NCBI RefSeq assembly: GCF_965198575.1
Contig: NZ_OZ240671.1
Coordinates: 62,001-126,000 of the forward strand
From: Lichenicola sp965198575
GTDB lineage: Bacteria; Pseudomonadota; Alphaproteobacteria; Acetobacterales; Acetobacteraceae
DNA length: 64,000 nucleotides
Direction: 5' to 3'
Part shown: positions 33,538 through 41,856 of the stretch, one piece after another
Numbering within the stretch: the stretch's first letter is position 1
Layout of the letters: every line of letters starts with the position of its first letter
Position numbers and translations under genes: made by a program
Notes under the pieces: model-generated
Told to the model about the DNA's origin: nothing
Databases searched by the model: none
The model's input: only the letters and a program-made list of their open reading frames with translations

Positions 33538-33762
33538 GACGTGCTCCCTTGGGGTGCGTTGGCATGACACGGACCAGACGCTGCCACACCGGAACGGTCT
33601 TGAGAACTCGAACCTTGGAATAAGAATGGGGGCCAGAGCCTCTTCCGCCGATCATCCCCAAGCCTCCGCGTCAACGTGTCGAGATCGATCGCTTACGATG
33701 CTGGCTGGATCACTCAACTATAGGTTTCCACCTGATCTTTCCCGATCGGCACACACCCCGCG

Positions 33763-34401
33763 TCAGCTTCGGCGGTCGGCAGATGCCGGCACGTAGCGGC
33801 GGAGTGCTGCCTGCAGGACCGTGCGGCCTGAAGCCGCCGGGAAAGGCGCTATGAATTGCCCGTCGGGCCCAACCAGATAGATCAACGCGCTATGGTCGAA
33901 ACCGTCCCGGCCGTTGGAGGCATCCGGCTCGACCACGACGTGGAACCGGCGTTCGACGGCCCCCAGTTCGGAAGGCGTTCCGGTCAGGCCGATCAGGGTC
34001 GGCGAGAACGCCGCGGTGTAGGCGCGCAGCCGTTGCGGCGTGTCATGCGTGGGGTCGATGGTGATGAAGAGCGGCTGGATCCGCCGTGCGTCCGGATCGA
34101 CGGTGCCCAGCGCCTCGGACATCTCGGTCAGGGTCTGCGGGCACACGTCGGTGCAATTCGCATAGCCGAAGAAGATCAGCATGTAGCGGCCGCGGAAGCT
34201 GTCGCCGTGGCGCGTGCGTCCTTGATCATCGACAAGCGTGAAGGGGCCACCCACGGAGACGGACGACACCGATGCCAGCAGCGATCGGAAGCCGGCAGCA
34301 CAAGCCAGCAGGACCAATACTCCAAAAATGGCCGCGGCCATCCCCCGGCGGTCGCGCTGACGGATCGCTGCACGTCGCTCGTCGTCGCGTCGCCGGGCCA
34401 C
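33763..34401 (-). CDS. SCO1/SenC-family copper chaperone (copy A)
   Basis: A 212-residue membrane-anchored Sco protein. One N-terminal span (about 21-45) is followed by a thioredoxin fold with the copper/disulfide pair CTDVC and the ligand His in DHSALIYLV. ITIDPTHDTPQRL is also typical. Sco proteins deliver Cu to the CuA centre of cytochrome oxidase or reduce its thiols. The start is GTG, fixed by GGAGG (34409-34413) 7 nt upstream. A 281-bp gap separates it from the PCu(A)C gene; I see nothing in that gap. Confidence 0.92.
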   Translation of the reverse strand: MARRRDDERRAAIRQRDRRGMAAAIFGVLVLLACAAGFRSLLASVSSVSVGGPFTLVDDQGRTRHGDSFRGRYMLIFFGYANCTDVCPQTLTEMSEALGTVDPDARRIQPLFITIDPTHDTPQRLRAYTAAFSPTLIGLTGTPSELGAVERRFHVVVEPDASNGRDGFDHSALIYLVGPDGQFIAPFPAASGRTVLQAALRRYVPASADRRS

Positions 34402-34682
34402 GCATCTGCCTCCTTCGTCCTTGGCTGGCAGGGGCCTGCGGCTCCGTCCAGCCTGCCGCCATCCTAACCGGCTGCCGCCGACCGAGCCAATTCCGGAGTG
34501 CGGGAATACGACGGAGCCCGACGCGCGTGGTCAGGAACAGAGATGCGACCGGACGCGGACTGGTTGCCGGCAGCGCACCCGTATGCTGGTCCGCGCCGTG
34601 CCGCAGCCGCCACGAAGGCCCGGCAGCCGACCAGGATCATCGCCCCGGCAGCGGGAGGGCTGCGGGTGCATCGGGGGAGGGT

Positions 34683-35168
34683 TCAGCGGCCTCTCGCATC
34701 GCGAACCGGGAAGAGCTGGCTGAGGCGCTGCCCGTCCTTGAACCTCAGGGTGATGAGGATCCTGCTCCCCGGCTGCATGGAGGCGGCCGCATCCATGCAC
34801 ATCAGGTGATAGCCGCCCGGCGCGAAGGACACGCTGCCATGCGCCGGGATCGTGACCGCATCGACATCCACCATCGCGTCATTGTCGCCGTGGCGCTCGG
34901 TGCGGTTCAGCATCAGCATGCCGCAGCCAGGCGAGGACGCACCGATGAGGGTCGCATCCTGGTCGGTCTGGTTCGCCAGCGTGAAGTAGCCGCTTGCCGG
35001 CAGGCTGGGCAGGATCGTCCGGATCCACGGGTCGGTCAGCACCAGGGCGGGAGCGACCGCGGTGAGGCTGGACGCGGTACAGATCGGCGCCGGCGCGGCG
35101 CTCGCCCGCGACGCAGCCAGCACCAGCATCAGCCCCAGCCCGGCCAGCAGGCTGGAGCCGACTTTCAC
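34683..35168 (-). CDS. PCu(A)C-type periplasmic copper chaperone (copy A)
   Basis: A 161-residue exported protein. The signal peptide (VGSSLLAGLGLMLVLAASRA) is followed by a PCu(A)C cupredoxin-like domain: DPWIRTILPSLPASGYFTLAN, the methionine site GMLMLNRTERH and GGYHLMCMDA. The H(M)X10MX21HXM-type Cu(I) site is largely kept. The GTG start overlaps the upstream diiron gene stop as GTGA, so it is translationally coupled to it. Confidence 0.9.
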   Translation of the reverse strand: MKVGSSLLAGLGLMLVLAASRASAAPAPICTASSLTAVAPALVLTDPWIRTILPSLPASGYFTLANQTDQDATLIGASSPGCGMLMLNRTERHGDNDAMVDVDAVTIPAHGSVSFAPGGYHLMCMDAAASMQPGSRILITLRFKDGQRLSQLFPVRDARGR

Positions 35169-36043
35169 GGACGCGGTGTGCTGCGCAGATGCGGCCGAGC
35201 CCGGTCCCACACCCGAAGGCCCTTGACCGCAAGATCCGCCATTGCAGGCAACAGCCTGGGCTGCATCAGCTCGGGATCGAAGGCGCTCATGCGGCGGGCA
35301 TTCTCGCGGTAGCAGTCCTCGACGAAGCCGCGGAACGAGAAGCCGTCGAGGAACATGTTGGCCTGGGTGACGGCGAAATCCTTGCCATCATTCGGCTCCT
35401 GTCCACGCTTCACCATCCCGAACAGCCGCTTGCCGGCGCGGCTGTAGAACCGGGTCGATTTCAGCGCACGACGGGCAGCGCCGAGGCCACGGCCTTTTTC
35501 CCGCCAGGCCATGTAATTGATGAAGAAGACGATGTGCCGCGTCTCCTCGAACATCAGCACGTCGAAGATGTCGAACATGCCCTCCGGCAGGAATTTCGAC
35601 TCGCGCGCAGTCTTGAAGGCGCCGAAACCAAGGAACGCATCGAGACACTCGCCGAAGCCGAAATCGATGAACGCGGTTTCCAGATCGGCCGGGAACGCCT
35701 CCATCGGCTGCTGGTGCGCGTCGATCCCGTAGCGCTCGATCATCACCCGGATCAGGTCGGCGTGGCGGCGTTCCTCGAGGCCCTGCAGCGCCACCGCCTC
35801 GCGCACCACAGGGTCCGTCACCTGGGGCGTGAACGCGTCCACGATCGCGCCGGCCCGCCGCTCGGTGTGATAGACCTCTTGCCAGAACGGCACCCCGCGC
35901 AGGCGGGCGAGCTCGACCTCCGTCAGTTCCGGCCAGGGCAGGGTTTCCGGGTCATAATCCTGGTAGGTGTCGATGAACTGCTTGCAGAAGAACGCCTTGT
36001 GCTCCTCCGAACCGGCCTTGAGCCGGGGCGTCACGGCGTTCAT
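35165..36043 (-). CDS. Ferritin-like diiron protein (tandem copy B), function unknown
   Basis: A 292-residue predicted four-helix-bundle protein with a complete carboxylate diiron ligand set: Glu61 (in YHTERRAG), Glu91-x-x-His94 (EERRH), Glu132 (GFGECLDAF) and Glu167-x-x-His170 (EETRH). The spacings (30, 41, 35) are identical to those in the upstream paralogue. No signal peptide is seen, so a cytoplasmic oxidase, oxygenase or iron-sensing role is inferred. The start overlaps the upstream gene as ATGA, and the stop overlaps the copper chaperone gene. It does not look like COQ7 or MiaE in detail; the substrate is unknown. Confidence 0.85.
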   Translation of the reverse strand: MNAVTPRLKAGSEEHKAFFCKQFIDTYQDYDPETLPWPELTEVELARLRGVPFWQEVYHTERRAGAIVDAFTPQVTDPVVREAVALQGLEERRHADLIRVMIERYGIDAHQQPMEAFPADLETAFIDFGFGECLDAFLGFGAFKTARESKFLPEGMFDIFDVLMFEETRHIVFFINYMAWREKGRGLGAARRALKSTRFYSRAGKRLFGMVKRGQEPNDGKDFAVTQANMFLDGFSFRGFVEDCYRENARRMSAFDPELMQPRLLPAMADLAVKGLRVWDRARPHLRSTPRP

Positions 36044-37014
36044 GCCGGCACCGCCTGGCTCGAGGACCGGCGTTTCCGCCGCATGAAGCGCAGCGCGAAC
36101 CGCACCAGGCTCGGCATCGTGGTCGGGCGCAACAGCCGGCGGTCGTAGCCGGCGAAACGGCGGTCATTCTCGGACAGGCACAGCGCCATCAGCTCGGGCA
36201 CGCTCATCTCCACGTCTGCCACCGCCTTCGTCCCGTTGACGGTGAAGTTGTTGTCCTGGGCAACTTCCTTGCCGTCCGCGTCCATCGACTTGGCCAACCC
36301 GATGCGCTCCCAGCCGAGAAACACCCAGACTGCCGCCACACGCAACTCGAACCACGGCCGCCGCCAGATCGGCATGGTGCGGCGATGCCAGGCGAGCCAG
36401 TTCGCGAACAGCAGGATGTGCCGGCACTCCTCCTGCATCACCGGCTCGAAGGTGTCGATCAGCTCGGGCGGGAAGATGCCGGAGCGGTGCGCCATCGCGA
36501 ACAGCCCGAACGCGAAGAAGCTGTCGATGCACTCAGAAAAGCCGGTGACCATGTAGGCCCATTCCGGATCGCGCGGCTCGATATAGGGCGGCTCCGGGGC
36601 AAGCGGGATGTCGTAGGCCGCGACCAGCTTGGACAACACCTCCTTGTGGCGGTTCTCCTCCCAGCCGTTGCGGGCGATGGTGTCGCGCATCTCAGGATCG
36701 CGGATGGTGGCGGCGTAGGCGGCCATGCGCATCCGTGCCTTGCCTTCGGTCTGCACCGCGATATCCCAGATCGGCAGGGCGACGATGCGGGCGAGGGTGG
36801 CCTGATCCAGCTTCGGCCAGTCGATCACAGACGGCTTGTACGGATTGAAGGTCTCGTGGAACATCCGGCACATCGCCTGCTTGTGCGCCTCGCTGCCCGG
36901 CACGAGCCGGCCCTGATGCGGGCTGCTCCAGTGCCGCGCCACGGCATCGGCCTGCCGGATGGTGGCGGCATCGACACCACGAGGCGAGATGGTGACGGGA
37001 TCTGCTGTCGTCAT
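36040..37014 (-). CDS. Ferritin-like diiron protein (tandem copy A), function unknown
   Basis: A 324-residue paralogue of the next gene. The diiron ligands are Glu90 (in VQTEGKARM), Glu120-x-x-His123 (EENRH), Glu161 (FSECIDSF) and Glu196-x-x-His199 (EECRH). The two proteins share the EAHKQAMC/EEHKAFFC start region, a WPKL/WPEL motif and a C-terminal ENDRRFAGYD/ENARRMSAFD element. ATG 37014 is chosen for the GAGGA site 9 nt upstream; a GTG at 37050 lacks one. It is the first gene of a unit that continues into diiron B and PCu(A)C. Confidence 0.85.
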   Translation of the reverse strand: MTTADPVTISPRGVDAATIRQADAVARHWSSPHQGRLVPGSEAHKQAMCRMFHETFNPYKPSVIDWPKLDQATLARIVALPIWDIAVQTEGKARMRMAAYAATIRDPEMRDTIARNGWEENRHKEVLSKLVAAYDIPLAPEPPYIEPRDPEWAYMVTGFSECIDSFFAFGLFAMAHRSGIFPPELIDTFEPVMQEECRHILLFANWLAWHRRTMPIWRRPWFELRVAAVWVFLGWERIGLAKSMDADGKEVAQDNNFTVNGTKAVADVEMSVPELMALCLSENDRRFAGYDRRLLRPTTMPSLVRFALRFMRRKRRSSSQAVPA

Positions 37015-37455
37015 GCTGGAAGTCCTCGAAGGCAGGGACGTATTTTCCACAATGTCGTGGCATGCGGCAACGCCGCGACAGGGGTGGCGGATTGCGCCGC
37101 AGGCGGGGCGTGTCGCCGCCCGTGTGGTCCAAACGCGGCCGATGGCGCACGCGTCGCAGCCGATGCCGCGAGCCTCCCGCCGTCCGGCTCGCCGCTCACC
37201 CGTGGGCTCCGGTCGGAAGGCGCCATCACCGTGACCGCCGCCCGGATCGGTCGGAGCCTCGAGCGGACGAACTCATCGGGACAAGGGATGCTCACAAGAG
37301 GAGCATAGGACAACACCGAGCCCCCGAAAATCCACCGGATGGTCCCGCGGCCAGGCGGCCAGGCAGGCGCCCGGTCACGCTTGCGGCATGCGATGCGCCG
37401 TGGCGCCGGGCCGATCCGGGTTGGCACGCTGATGCGTTCTGGTATCGTCCGCGCG
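37015..37455. promoter_or_regulatory. Divergent control region of the copper island
   Basis: These 441 bp separate the minus-strand diiron-PCu(A)C unit from the plus-strand DUF2946-copC-copD unit and so should hold both promoters. An inverted repeat ATGCTC/GAGCAT (37288-37293 with 37301-37306, 7-nt centre) is the only operator-like element I find. No CueR-type consensus palindrome was recognised. Confidence 0.4.
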
Positions 37456-37851
37456 ATGTCGTCCGACGCCCCCTCCATGCGCGTTTCAGTGCCGTTGCTG
37501 CGGGCGCTGTTCGCGGTGGTGGCACTTGTCGGCCAGCTCGCCGTCAGTTCGCTGGTGTTGCCGGACCGCTCGGATGCCGCCGCCCTGTCGCGTGTCGATG
37601 CTGCGACAGTGCTCTGCATGAGCGGGACGACGACCCAGACGCCTCCGGCGCACCGGCACCACCCGCTGCACGCTGCACGACCGCTGGACCTGGCGCTCGA
37701 GCTCCCGGCGGTCATCCTGCTTCCCGGTAGCGGACTGCCACCGCCACGCCTGCCGATCGGCGGCGAAAGGATCTTGCTGCCACCGGCGCGTGCCCCGCCC
37801 GCCGCCACCGCATGGGCATGGCGTGCCCGGGACCCTCCCGACCTGGCCTGA
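37456..37851 (+). CDS. DUF2946-like exported protein
   Basis: A 131-residue small protein with an N-terminal hydrophobic helix (LLRALFAVVALVGQLAVSSL) followed by a short mature part with a CMSG motif and a His-rich patch (HRHHPLH), as in DUF2946 proteins often found beside copper genes. The rest is Pro/Ala rich. ATG 37456 was chosen; ATG 37477 is possible. It is the first gene of the plus-strand copper unit. Confidence 0.65.
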   Translation: MSSDAPSMRVSVPLLRALFAVVALVGQLAVSSLVLPDRSDAAALSRVDAATVLCMSGTTTQTPPAHRHHPLHAARPLDLALELPAVILLPGSGLPPPRLPIGGERILLPPARAPPAATAWAWRARDPPDLA

Positions 37852-37919
37852 GAACGACGATCCGGCGCCGGCATCATGCCCGGCGCCTCGGCTTTTCTCC
37901 CGCCAGGATTCTCCCCCTG

Positions 37920-38891
37920 ATGAACCGAGTTCTTGCTGCAGCGACCTTCGGCTGTGCCGGGTTGCTGGCCCTGTCCCCTGACGCGTGGGCGCATGTCGTC
38001 GCCGGCGCACGCGTATTTCCCGTCACCCTGACCTTCGACGACCCGGGGGTCGGCGACGAGATTTCGGCCCCGGCCTTCACCTTCTCCCGGAGCGGCGCCG
38101 ATGGCGGCACCGGCCCGTCGCACGAGTTCGATTACGGCTTCGAGTTCGACAAGACGATCACCGAGAACACCGCGCTGATCCTCAATGACGGCTACGACGT
38201 GATCCAGACCAACGGCTCGAAGACCGAGGCCGGGTTCGAGAATTTGTTCATCACCGGCAAGTGGCAGGCGATCACCAATGCCGACCACGAGCTCGTCGTT
38301 TCGCTCGGCATCACCCGTGAGCTCGGCGGATCCGGCACCGTCCATATCGGCGCCGACCATTACGGCTCGACCACGCCGAATTTCTATTTCGGCAAGGGCT
38401 TCGGCGATCTGCCCGGGAGCGTCCTGAAGCCGTTCGCGGTGACCGGCGAGCTGTCCTACACGATCGCCGACAAGGGGCTGAAGGTATCCACGCCCGTGAA
38501 CCCGAACGCCGACGCGGCCTCCAGTGCGGGCGTGGTCAGCCAGTTCAACACCGGCAACAACAACGCCTGGTCCGGCTCGCTCTCGCTCCAGTACAGCATC
38601 CCGTACCTGCAAACGCAGGTGCACGATTACAAATTGCCGGGCTTCCTCGCCAACATGATCCCGGTGGTCGAGCTGGACTGGACCTCGCCCGCCTCCTCGC
38701 CCAGCACCCAGGGCACCACATGGACGGTGGCGCCGGGGGTGATCTACCTGGCGGGCTGGGGCGAACTCGGCGTCGAGGCGCTGATCCCGGTGAACAAGGC
38801 GGCCGGCACCAATGTCGGCGCCGTCGCCCTGGTGCATGTCTTCCTCGACGACCTGCTGCCGCACAGCCTCGGCAAGCCGATCTTCGACTGA
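37920..38891 (+). CDS. Exported beta-rich protein, possible outer-membrane or periplasmic metal-related protein
   Basis: A 323-residue protein with a signal peptide (cleavage near DAWA-HVV). The mature part is rich in alternating polar/apolar strands, including PNFYFGKGFGDLP, SLSLQYSIPYLQ and VAPGVIYLAGWGELGVEALIPV. This pattern fits a transporter-like beta-barrel or jelly-roll protein. I do not recognise a named family. Its place between the DUF2946-like gene and copC suggests metal handling. ATG 37920 directly precedes a classic signal sequence. Confidence 0.75.
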   Translation: MNRVLAAATFGCAGLLALSPDAWAHVVAGARVFPVTLTFDDPGVGDEISAPAFTFSRSGADGGTGPSHEFDYGFEFDKTITENTALILNDGYDVIQTNGSKTEAGFENLFITGKWQAITNADHELVVSLGITRELGGSGTVHIGADHYGSTTPNFYFGKGFGDLPGSVLKPFAVTGELSYTIADKGLKVSTPVNPNADAASSAGVVSQFNTGNNNAWSGSLSLQYSIPYLQTQVHDYKLPGFLANMIPVVELDWTSPASSPSTQGTTWTVAPGVIYLAGWGELGVEALIPVNKAAGTNVGAVALVHVFLDDLLPHSLGKPIFD

Positions 38892-38924
38892 TCCATGAGT
38901 TCCTGCATCCCTGAGGACATCGTC

Positions 38925-39293
38925 ATGAGCAAGCGTCCCGGCACGGCCAGCATGTTGTGCGCCGTCGTCATCATCGCGGCGCCATTGGCCGCCTCCGCCC
39001 ACGCCTTCCCGACGACCGCGACGCCGGCCGTCGGCAGCACCATCAGGACCGCGCCCACCGAGGTCCTGATCAACTTCACCGAAGCTGTCGAGCCGAAATT
39101 CAGCCGCATCACCGTCACCGATGCGCAGGGCGCGCGGGTCGATGACGGCCAGGTGCATCTGCAGCAGGGCGACACCCACCTGGCGGTCGGGCTGAAGCCG
39201 CTGGCGCCCGGGCGCTACGAGGTGAGCTGGCACGTGACCGCCACCGATACCCATCACACCCAGGGCACGTTCGCCTTCACCGTGGCACCCTGA
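38925..39293 (+). CDS. copC: CopC-family periplasmic copper-binding protein
   Basis: A 122-residue exported protein. The signal peptide ends SAHA so that the mature protein would begin with the histidine used for Cu(II) binding. ITVTDAQGARV and the late DTHH motif supply the Asp/His ligands. There is no Met-rich Cu(I) loop, so this is the Cu(II)-only type. A GAGGA site is 7 nt before ATG 38925; an upstream ATG at 38895 is poorer. It stands 18 bp before the copD fusion. Confidence 0.92.
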   Translation: MSKRPGTASMLCAVVIIAAPLAASAHAFPTTATPAVGSTIRTAPTEVLINFTEAVEPKFSRITVTDAQGARVDDGQVHLQQGDTHLAVGLKPLAPGRYEVSWHVTATDTHHTQGTFAFTVAP

Positions 39294-39311
39294 TGGTCGC
39301 AGCCCGCGCCC

Positions 39312-41237
39312 GTGTTTGACGGCGCCGCGCCGAGCTTCGAGATCACCGGCGGGGGCTGGCTCGCGGTGGTCCGGGGGCTGTTCGACGCCGCATTGTTCTC
39401 GGCGTTCGGGGCGCTGCTGTTCTGGACGCTGGTGCTCAGGCGGGCCCGTTCGTTGACGCCGCCCGAGGCGCAGGCAGCACTCGACCGCCGCATGCTCGCG
39501 CTGATCCGGGCAAGCCTGGCCCTGGCGCTGCTGGCAGGTGCCGGCTGGCTGGTGATCCAGGCCGGGCTGATGGCCGATGCGGACAGCCTCGGCCAGACGG
39601 TCGATGCGGTGCCGACGGTCCTGGTCTCGACCAGCTTCGGCCATATCCTCGCGTTGCAGGCGGCGGCTCTCGTGGCGGCGTTGTCCACGCTCGGTCGCGG
39701 GGATGCGCCGATCCGGCGGACGGTTGCACTGATCCTGGCGACCGCGGCGCTGCTGCTGCAGGCCGGACATGGTCACGCGATGTCGATGGAGCACGGCCCG
39801 AGCCTGCTGCTGCTGTCGAACGCGATGCATCTGCTGGCCGGCGGGGCGTGGCTCGGCGGGCTGCTGCCGTTCCTGCTCGCGGTCAGGATCACGCCACCAC
39901 GCGCCGGCGCCACCGCCGCACGCTCGTTCTCGGTCCTGGGGAAATGGTGCGTCGGTCTGGTGGCGATCACCGCCGGCTTCCAGGCCTGGGTGCTGGTCGG
40001 CTCGATCCCGGCGCTGCTCGGTACCGCCTATGGCTGGATCGCCTGCATCAAGCTGCTGATCTTCGGAGCACTGCTCGGGTTCGCGTGCCTCAACCGCTAC
40101 CGGTTGGCACCGGCACTGATGGCAGGCGACCCGGAGCAGGCGCGACGGCGACTGGTTGCCAGCGTCGGCGTGCAGAGCGGCTTCGGCCTGGCCGTGCTGC
40201 TGGCCGCGGGCGTGCTGTCCAGCCTGGCGCCGGGGATGCACGAGCAGCCGGTCTGGCCGTTCAGCCGGCAGTTCAGCCTGCTGAGGGTCGATGCCGATGC
40301 CAGACTCGCCCGCGAGGTCTGGCGCGCCGTCATCGCACTTGCGGCGGCCATCATTCTTGCGGTGGTGGCGCTGCTCGGGGCAGGGTGGCGACGGGCGGCG
40401 GTGCAGTTTGCCGCCCTGGTGATCACGGTGCTGGCAGTGCCGGGGCTCGGCCCGCTCTTCATACCGGCATCACCCACCAGCTTCTACCATTCGCCAACCG
40501 GCTTCTCGGCCCCAAGCATCGTGCAGGGTGCCGGCCTTTACCGCCAGGCGTGCGAGTCATGCCACGGCGACGGCGGCTATGGCGGCAGCGAACCGGTCCC
40601 GGCGCCGCCGACGGCCGCCGACCTGAACACCAGCCACCTCTGGACCTACACCGACGGCGCGCTGTTCTGGGTGCTGACGCACGGGATCGCGGCACCCGAT
40701 GGCGGGATGGCGATGCCCGGCTTCGCGTCACGATCGCCCGACGATCGCTGGGCGCTGATCGACTTCATCCGGGCGCGAAACATCGGGTCAGCCCGGCGCG
40801 CCGCGGGGCGCAGGCCGATGCCGGTGCGGGCGCCGTCATGGCAGGCGACGTGTGCCGGAGGTGCCGTGAAGACGCTCTCCGACCTGCGCGGCACGATCGT
40901 GCGACTGGTCATCGGGCAGGCGCCGGATGTCACCGCGGCGGGGCTGGTGACGGTCCGGGTGACCTCCGACCCGGCGGCGCGTCCCGACGCCACCACCTGC
41001 ATCGCCGACGACGAGACCATCCTGCAGGCCTACGCCATCCTTCTCGGCGTCAATCGGACCACGCTCCCGGGGACTCAGTTCCTGATCGACGCACGGGGAT
41101 CGTTGCGCGAGATGCTGCCCCCGGAGAGCCCGCCCGGAGACCTGGTTGCGCGGACGAAAGCCGCGATCGACACCATCCGGCAGCAACCGCTGCCCGCTCC
41201 GGATCCGCCGGGCGGGATGGGTCACATGCCGATGTGA
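39312..41237 (+). CDS. CopD copper-transport domain fused to cytochrome c and a thioredoxin-like domain
   Basis: A 641-residue inner-membrane protein. Residues ~15-390 form a CopD/YcnJ-like membrane domain with about nine spans and the conserved SNAMHLLAGGAWLGGLLPFL. A c-type cytochrome follows, with haem motif CESCH (414-418) and axial Met in MAMPGF (~468). Residues ~500-630 (from MPVRAPSWQA and KTLSDLRGTIVRLV to TQFLIDARGSLRE) look like a redoxin fold lacking CxxC. The Met/His tail GGMGHMPM may bind copper. The GTG start is 18 bp after copC. This suggests copper import coupled to electron transfer. Confidence 0.88.
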   Translation: MFDGAAPSFEITGGGWLAVVRGLFDAALFSAFGALLFWTLVLRRARSLTPPEAQAALDRRMLALIRASLALALLAGAGWLVIQAGLMADADSLGQTVDAVPTVLVSTSFGHILALQAAALVAALSTLGRGDAPIRRTVALILATAALLLQAGHGHAMSMEHGPSLLLLSNAMHLLAGGAWLGGLLPFLLAVRITPPRAGATAARSFSVLGKWCVGLVAITAGFQAWVLVGSIPALLGTAYGWIACIKLLIFGALLGFACLNRYRLAPALMAGDPEQARRRLVASVGVQSGFGLAVLLAAGVLSSLAPGMHEQPVWPFSRQFSLLRVDADARLAREVWRAVIALAAAIILAVVALLGAGWRRAAVQFAALVITVLAVPGLGPLFIPASPTSFYHSPTGFSAPSIVQGAGLYRQACESCHGDGGYGGSEPVPAPPTAADLNTSHLWTYTDGALFWVLTHGIAAPDGGMAMPGFASRSPDDRWALIDFIRARNIGSARRAAGRRPMPVRAPSWQATCAGGAVKTLSDLRGTIVRLVIGQAPDVTAAGLVTVRVTSDPAARPDATTCIADDETILQAYAILLGVNRTTLPGTQFLIDARGSLREMLPPESPPGDLVARTKAAIDTIRQQPLPAPDPPGGMGHMPM

Positions 41238-41305
41238 GACCAGGGCGTTCCCGATCGCGATTGTCCGGAAGAAACCGCTGGCTCATCGGTCCGGCCAGCA
41301 TCCCT

Positions 41306-41334
41306 ATCCGATCGGTAAGCACGGCCGATCGGAT
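41306..41334. terminator. Bidirectional terminator between copD and PCu(A)C
   Basis: ATCCGATCGG (41306-41315) and CCGATCGGAT (41325-41334) are a perfect 10-bp stem with a 9-nt loop in the 103-bp convergent gap. It may serve both strands; T tracts are weak. Confidence 0.55.
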
Positions 41335-41340
41335 GACGCT

Positions 41341-41856
41341 CTAGCCGCCGTGCGTGATCGGCATGCGCATGTTCATGTTCATGCCCGGCGACATCCCCGG
41401 CGCCGGCGTCGACGCGGCCGGGCTCATGGCGCCCGGTCCGGCGACACGCACGGTGGTGGTGACCGCGCCGGCATGACGGAACCGCACGGTGATCGGGAAG
41501 GTCTCGCCGCGATGCAGCGGGTGGGCCATGCCGGTCAGCATGATGTGGATGCCGTTCGGGTCGAGCTGGATGGTCTGTCCGGCCTGGATCGGCAGGTGGG
41601 CGACCGGGCGCATCTGCATGACGTTGCCGGTCATCGTCATCGTGTGCAGCTGCACCGTGCTGGCGATCGGCGTTGCGACGCCCAATACATCGTCCGCGGC
41701 GCCGTGGTTGACGATGGTCAAATAGACGCCGCCGGTGTCCGTCGACATCGTCGCGCGGGACCACGCGTCCTGCACGGAAACTCCCGGCGCATCCGCGAGT
41801 GCTGCGGGGGACAGGAGAAGGCCGGTCAGCAGAACGGCAGCACGTGTCCGGTTCAT
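41341..41856 (-). CDS. PCu(A)C-type periplasmic copper chaperone (copy B), Met-rich tail
   Basis: A 171-residue exported chaperone. After the signal peptide come DAWSRATMSTDTGGVYLTIVN, the methionine site VQLHTMTMTGNVMQMRPV and HIMLTGMAHPLHRGE, the PCu(A)C Cu site. The C-terminus adds SPGMNMNMRMPITHGG, a Met/His-rich extension absent from copy A that could bind extra Cu(I). It is coupled by an ATGA overlap to the upstream Sco gene. Confidence 0.93.
   Translation of the reverse strand: MNRTRAAVLLTGLLLSPAALADAPGVSVQDAWSRATMSTDTGGVYLTIVNHGAADDVLGVATPIASTVQLHTMTMTGNVMQMRPVAHLPIQAGQTIQLDPNGIHIMLTGMAHPLHRGETFPITVRFRHAGAVTTTVRVAGPGAMSPAASTPAPGMSPGMNMNMRMPITHGG

Noticed and set aside
33109..33567. 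Plus-strand frame before the small membrane protein
   Set aside because: It overlaps the minus-strand small gene that has a good ribosome site, and its own composition shows no recognisable protein.
37011..40241. A >1000-codon minus-strand open frame across the copper genes
   Set aside because: It runs antisense to copC, copD and the exported-protein gene and is low-complexity Gln/Arg/Gly. No ribosome site or family match.
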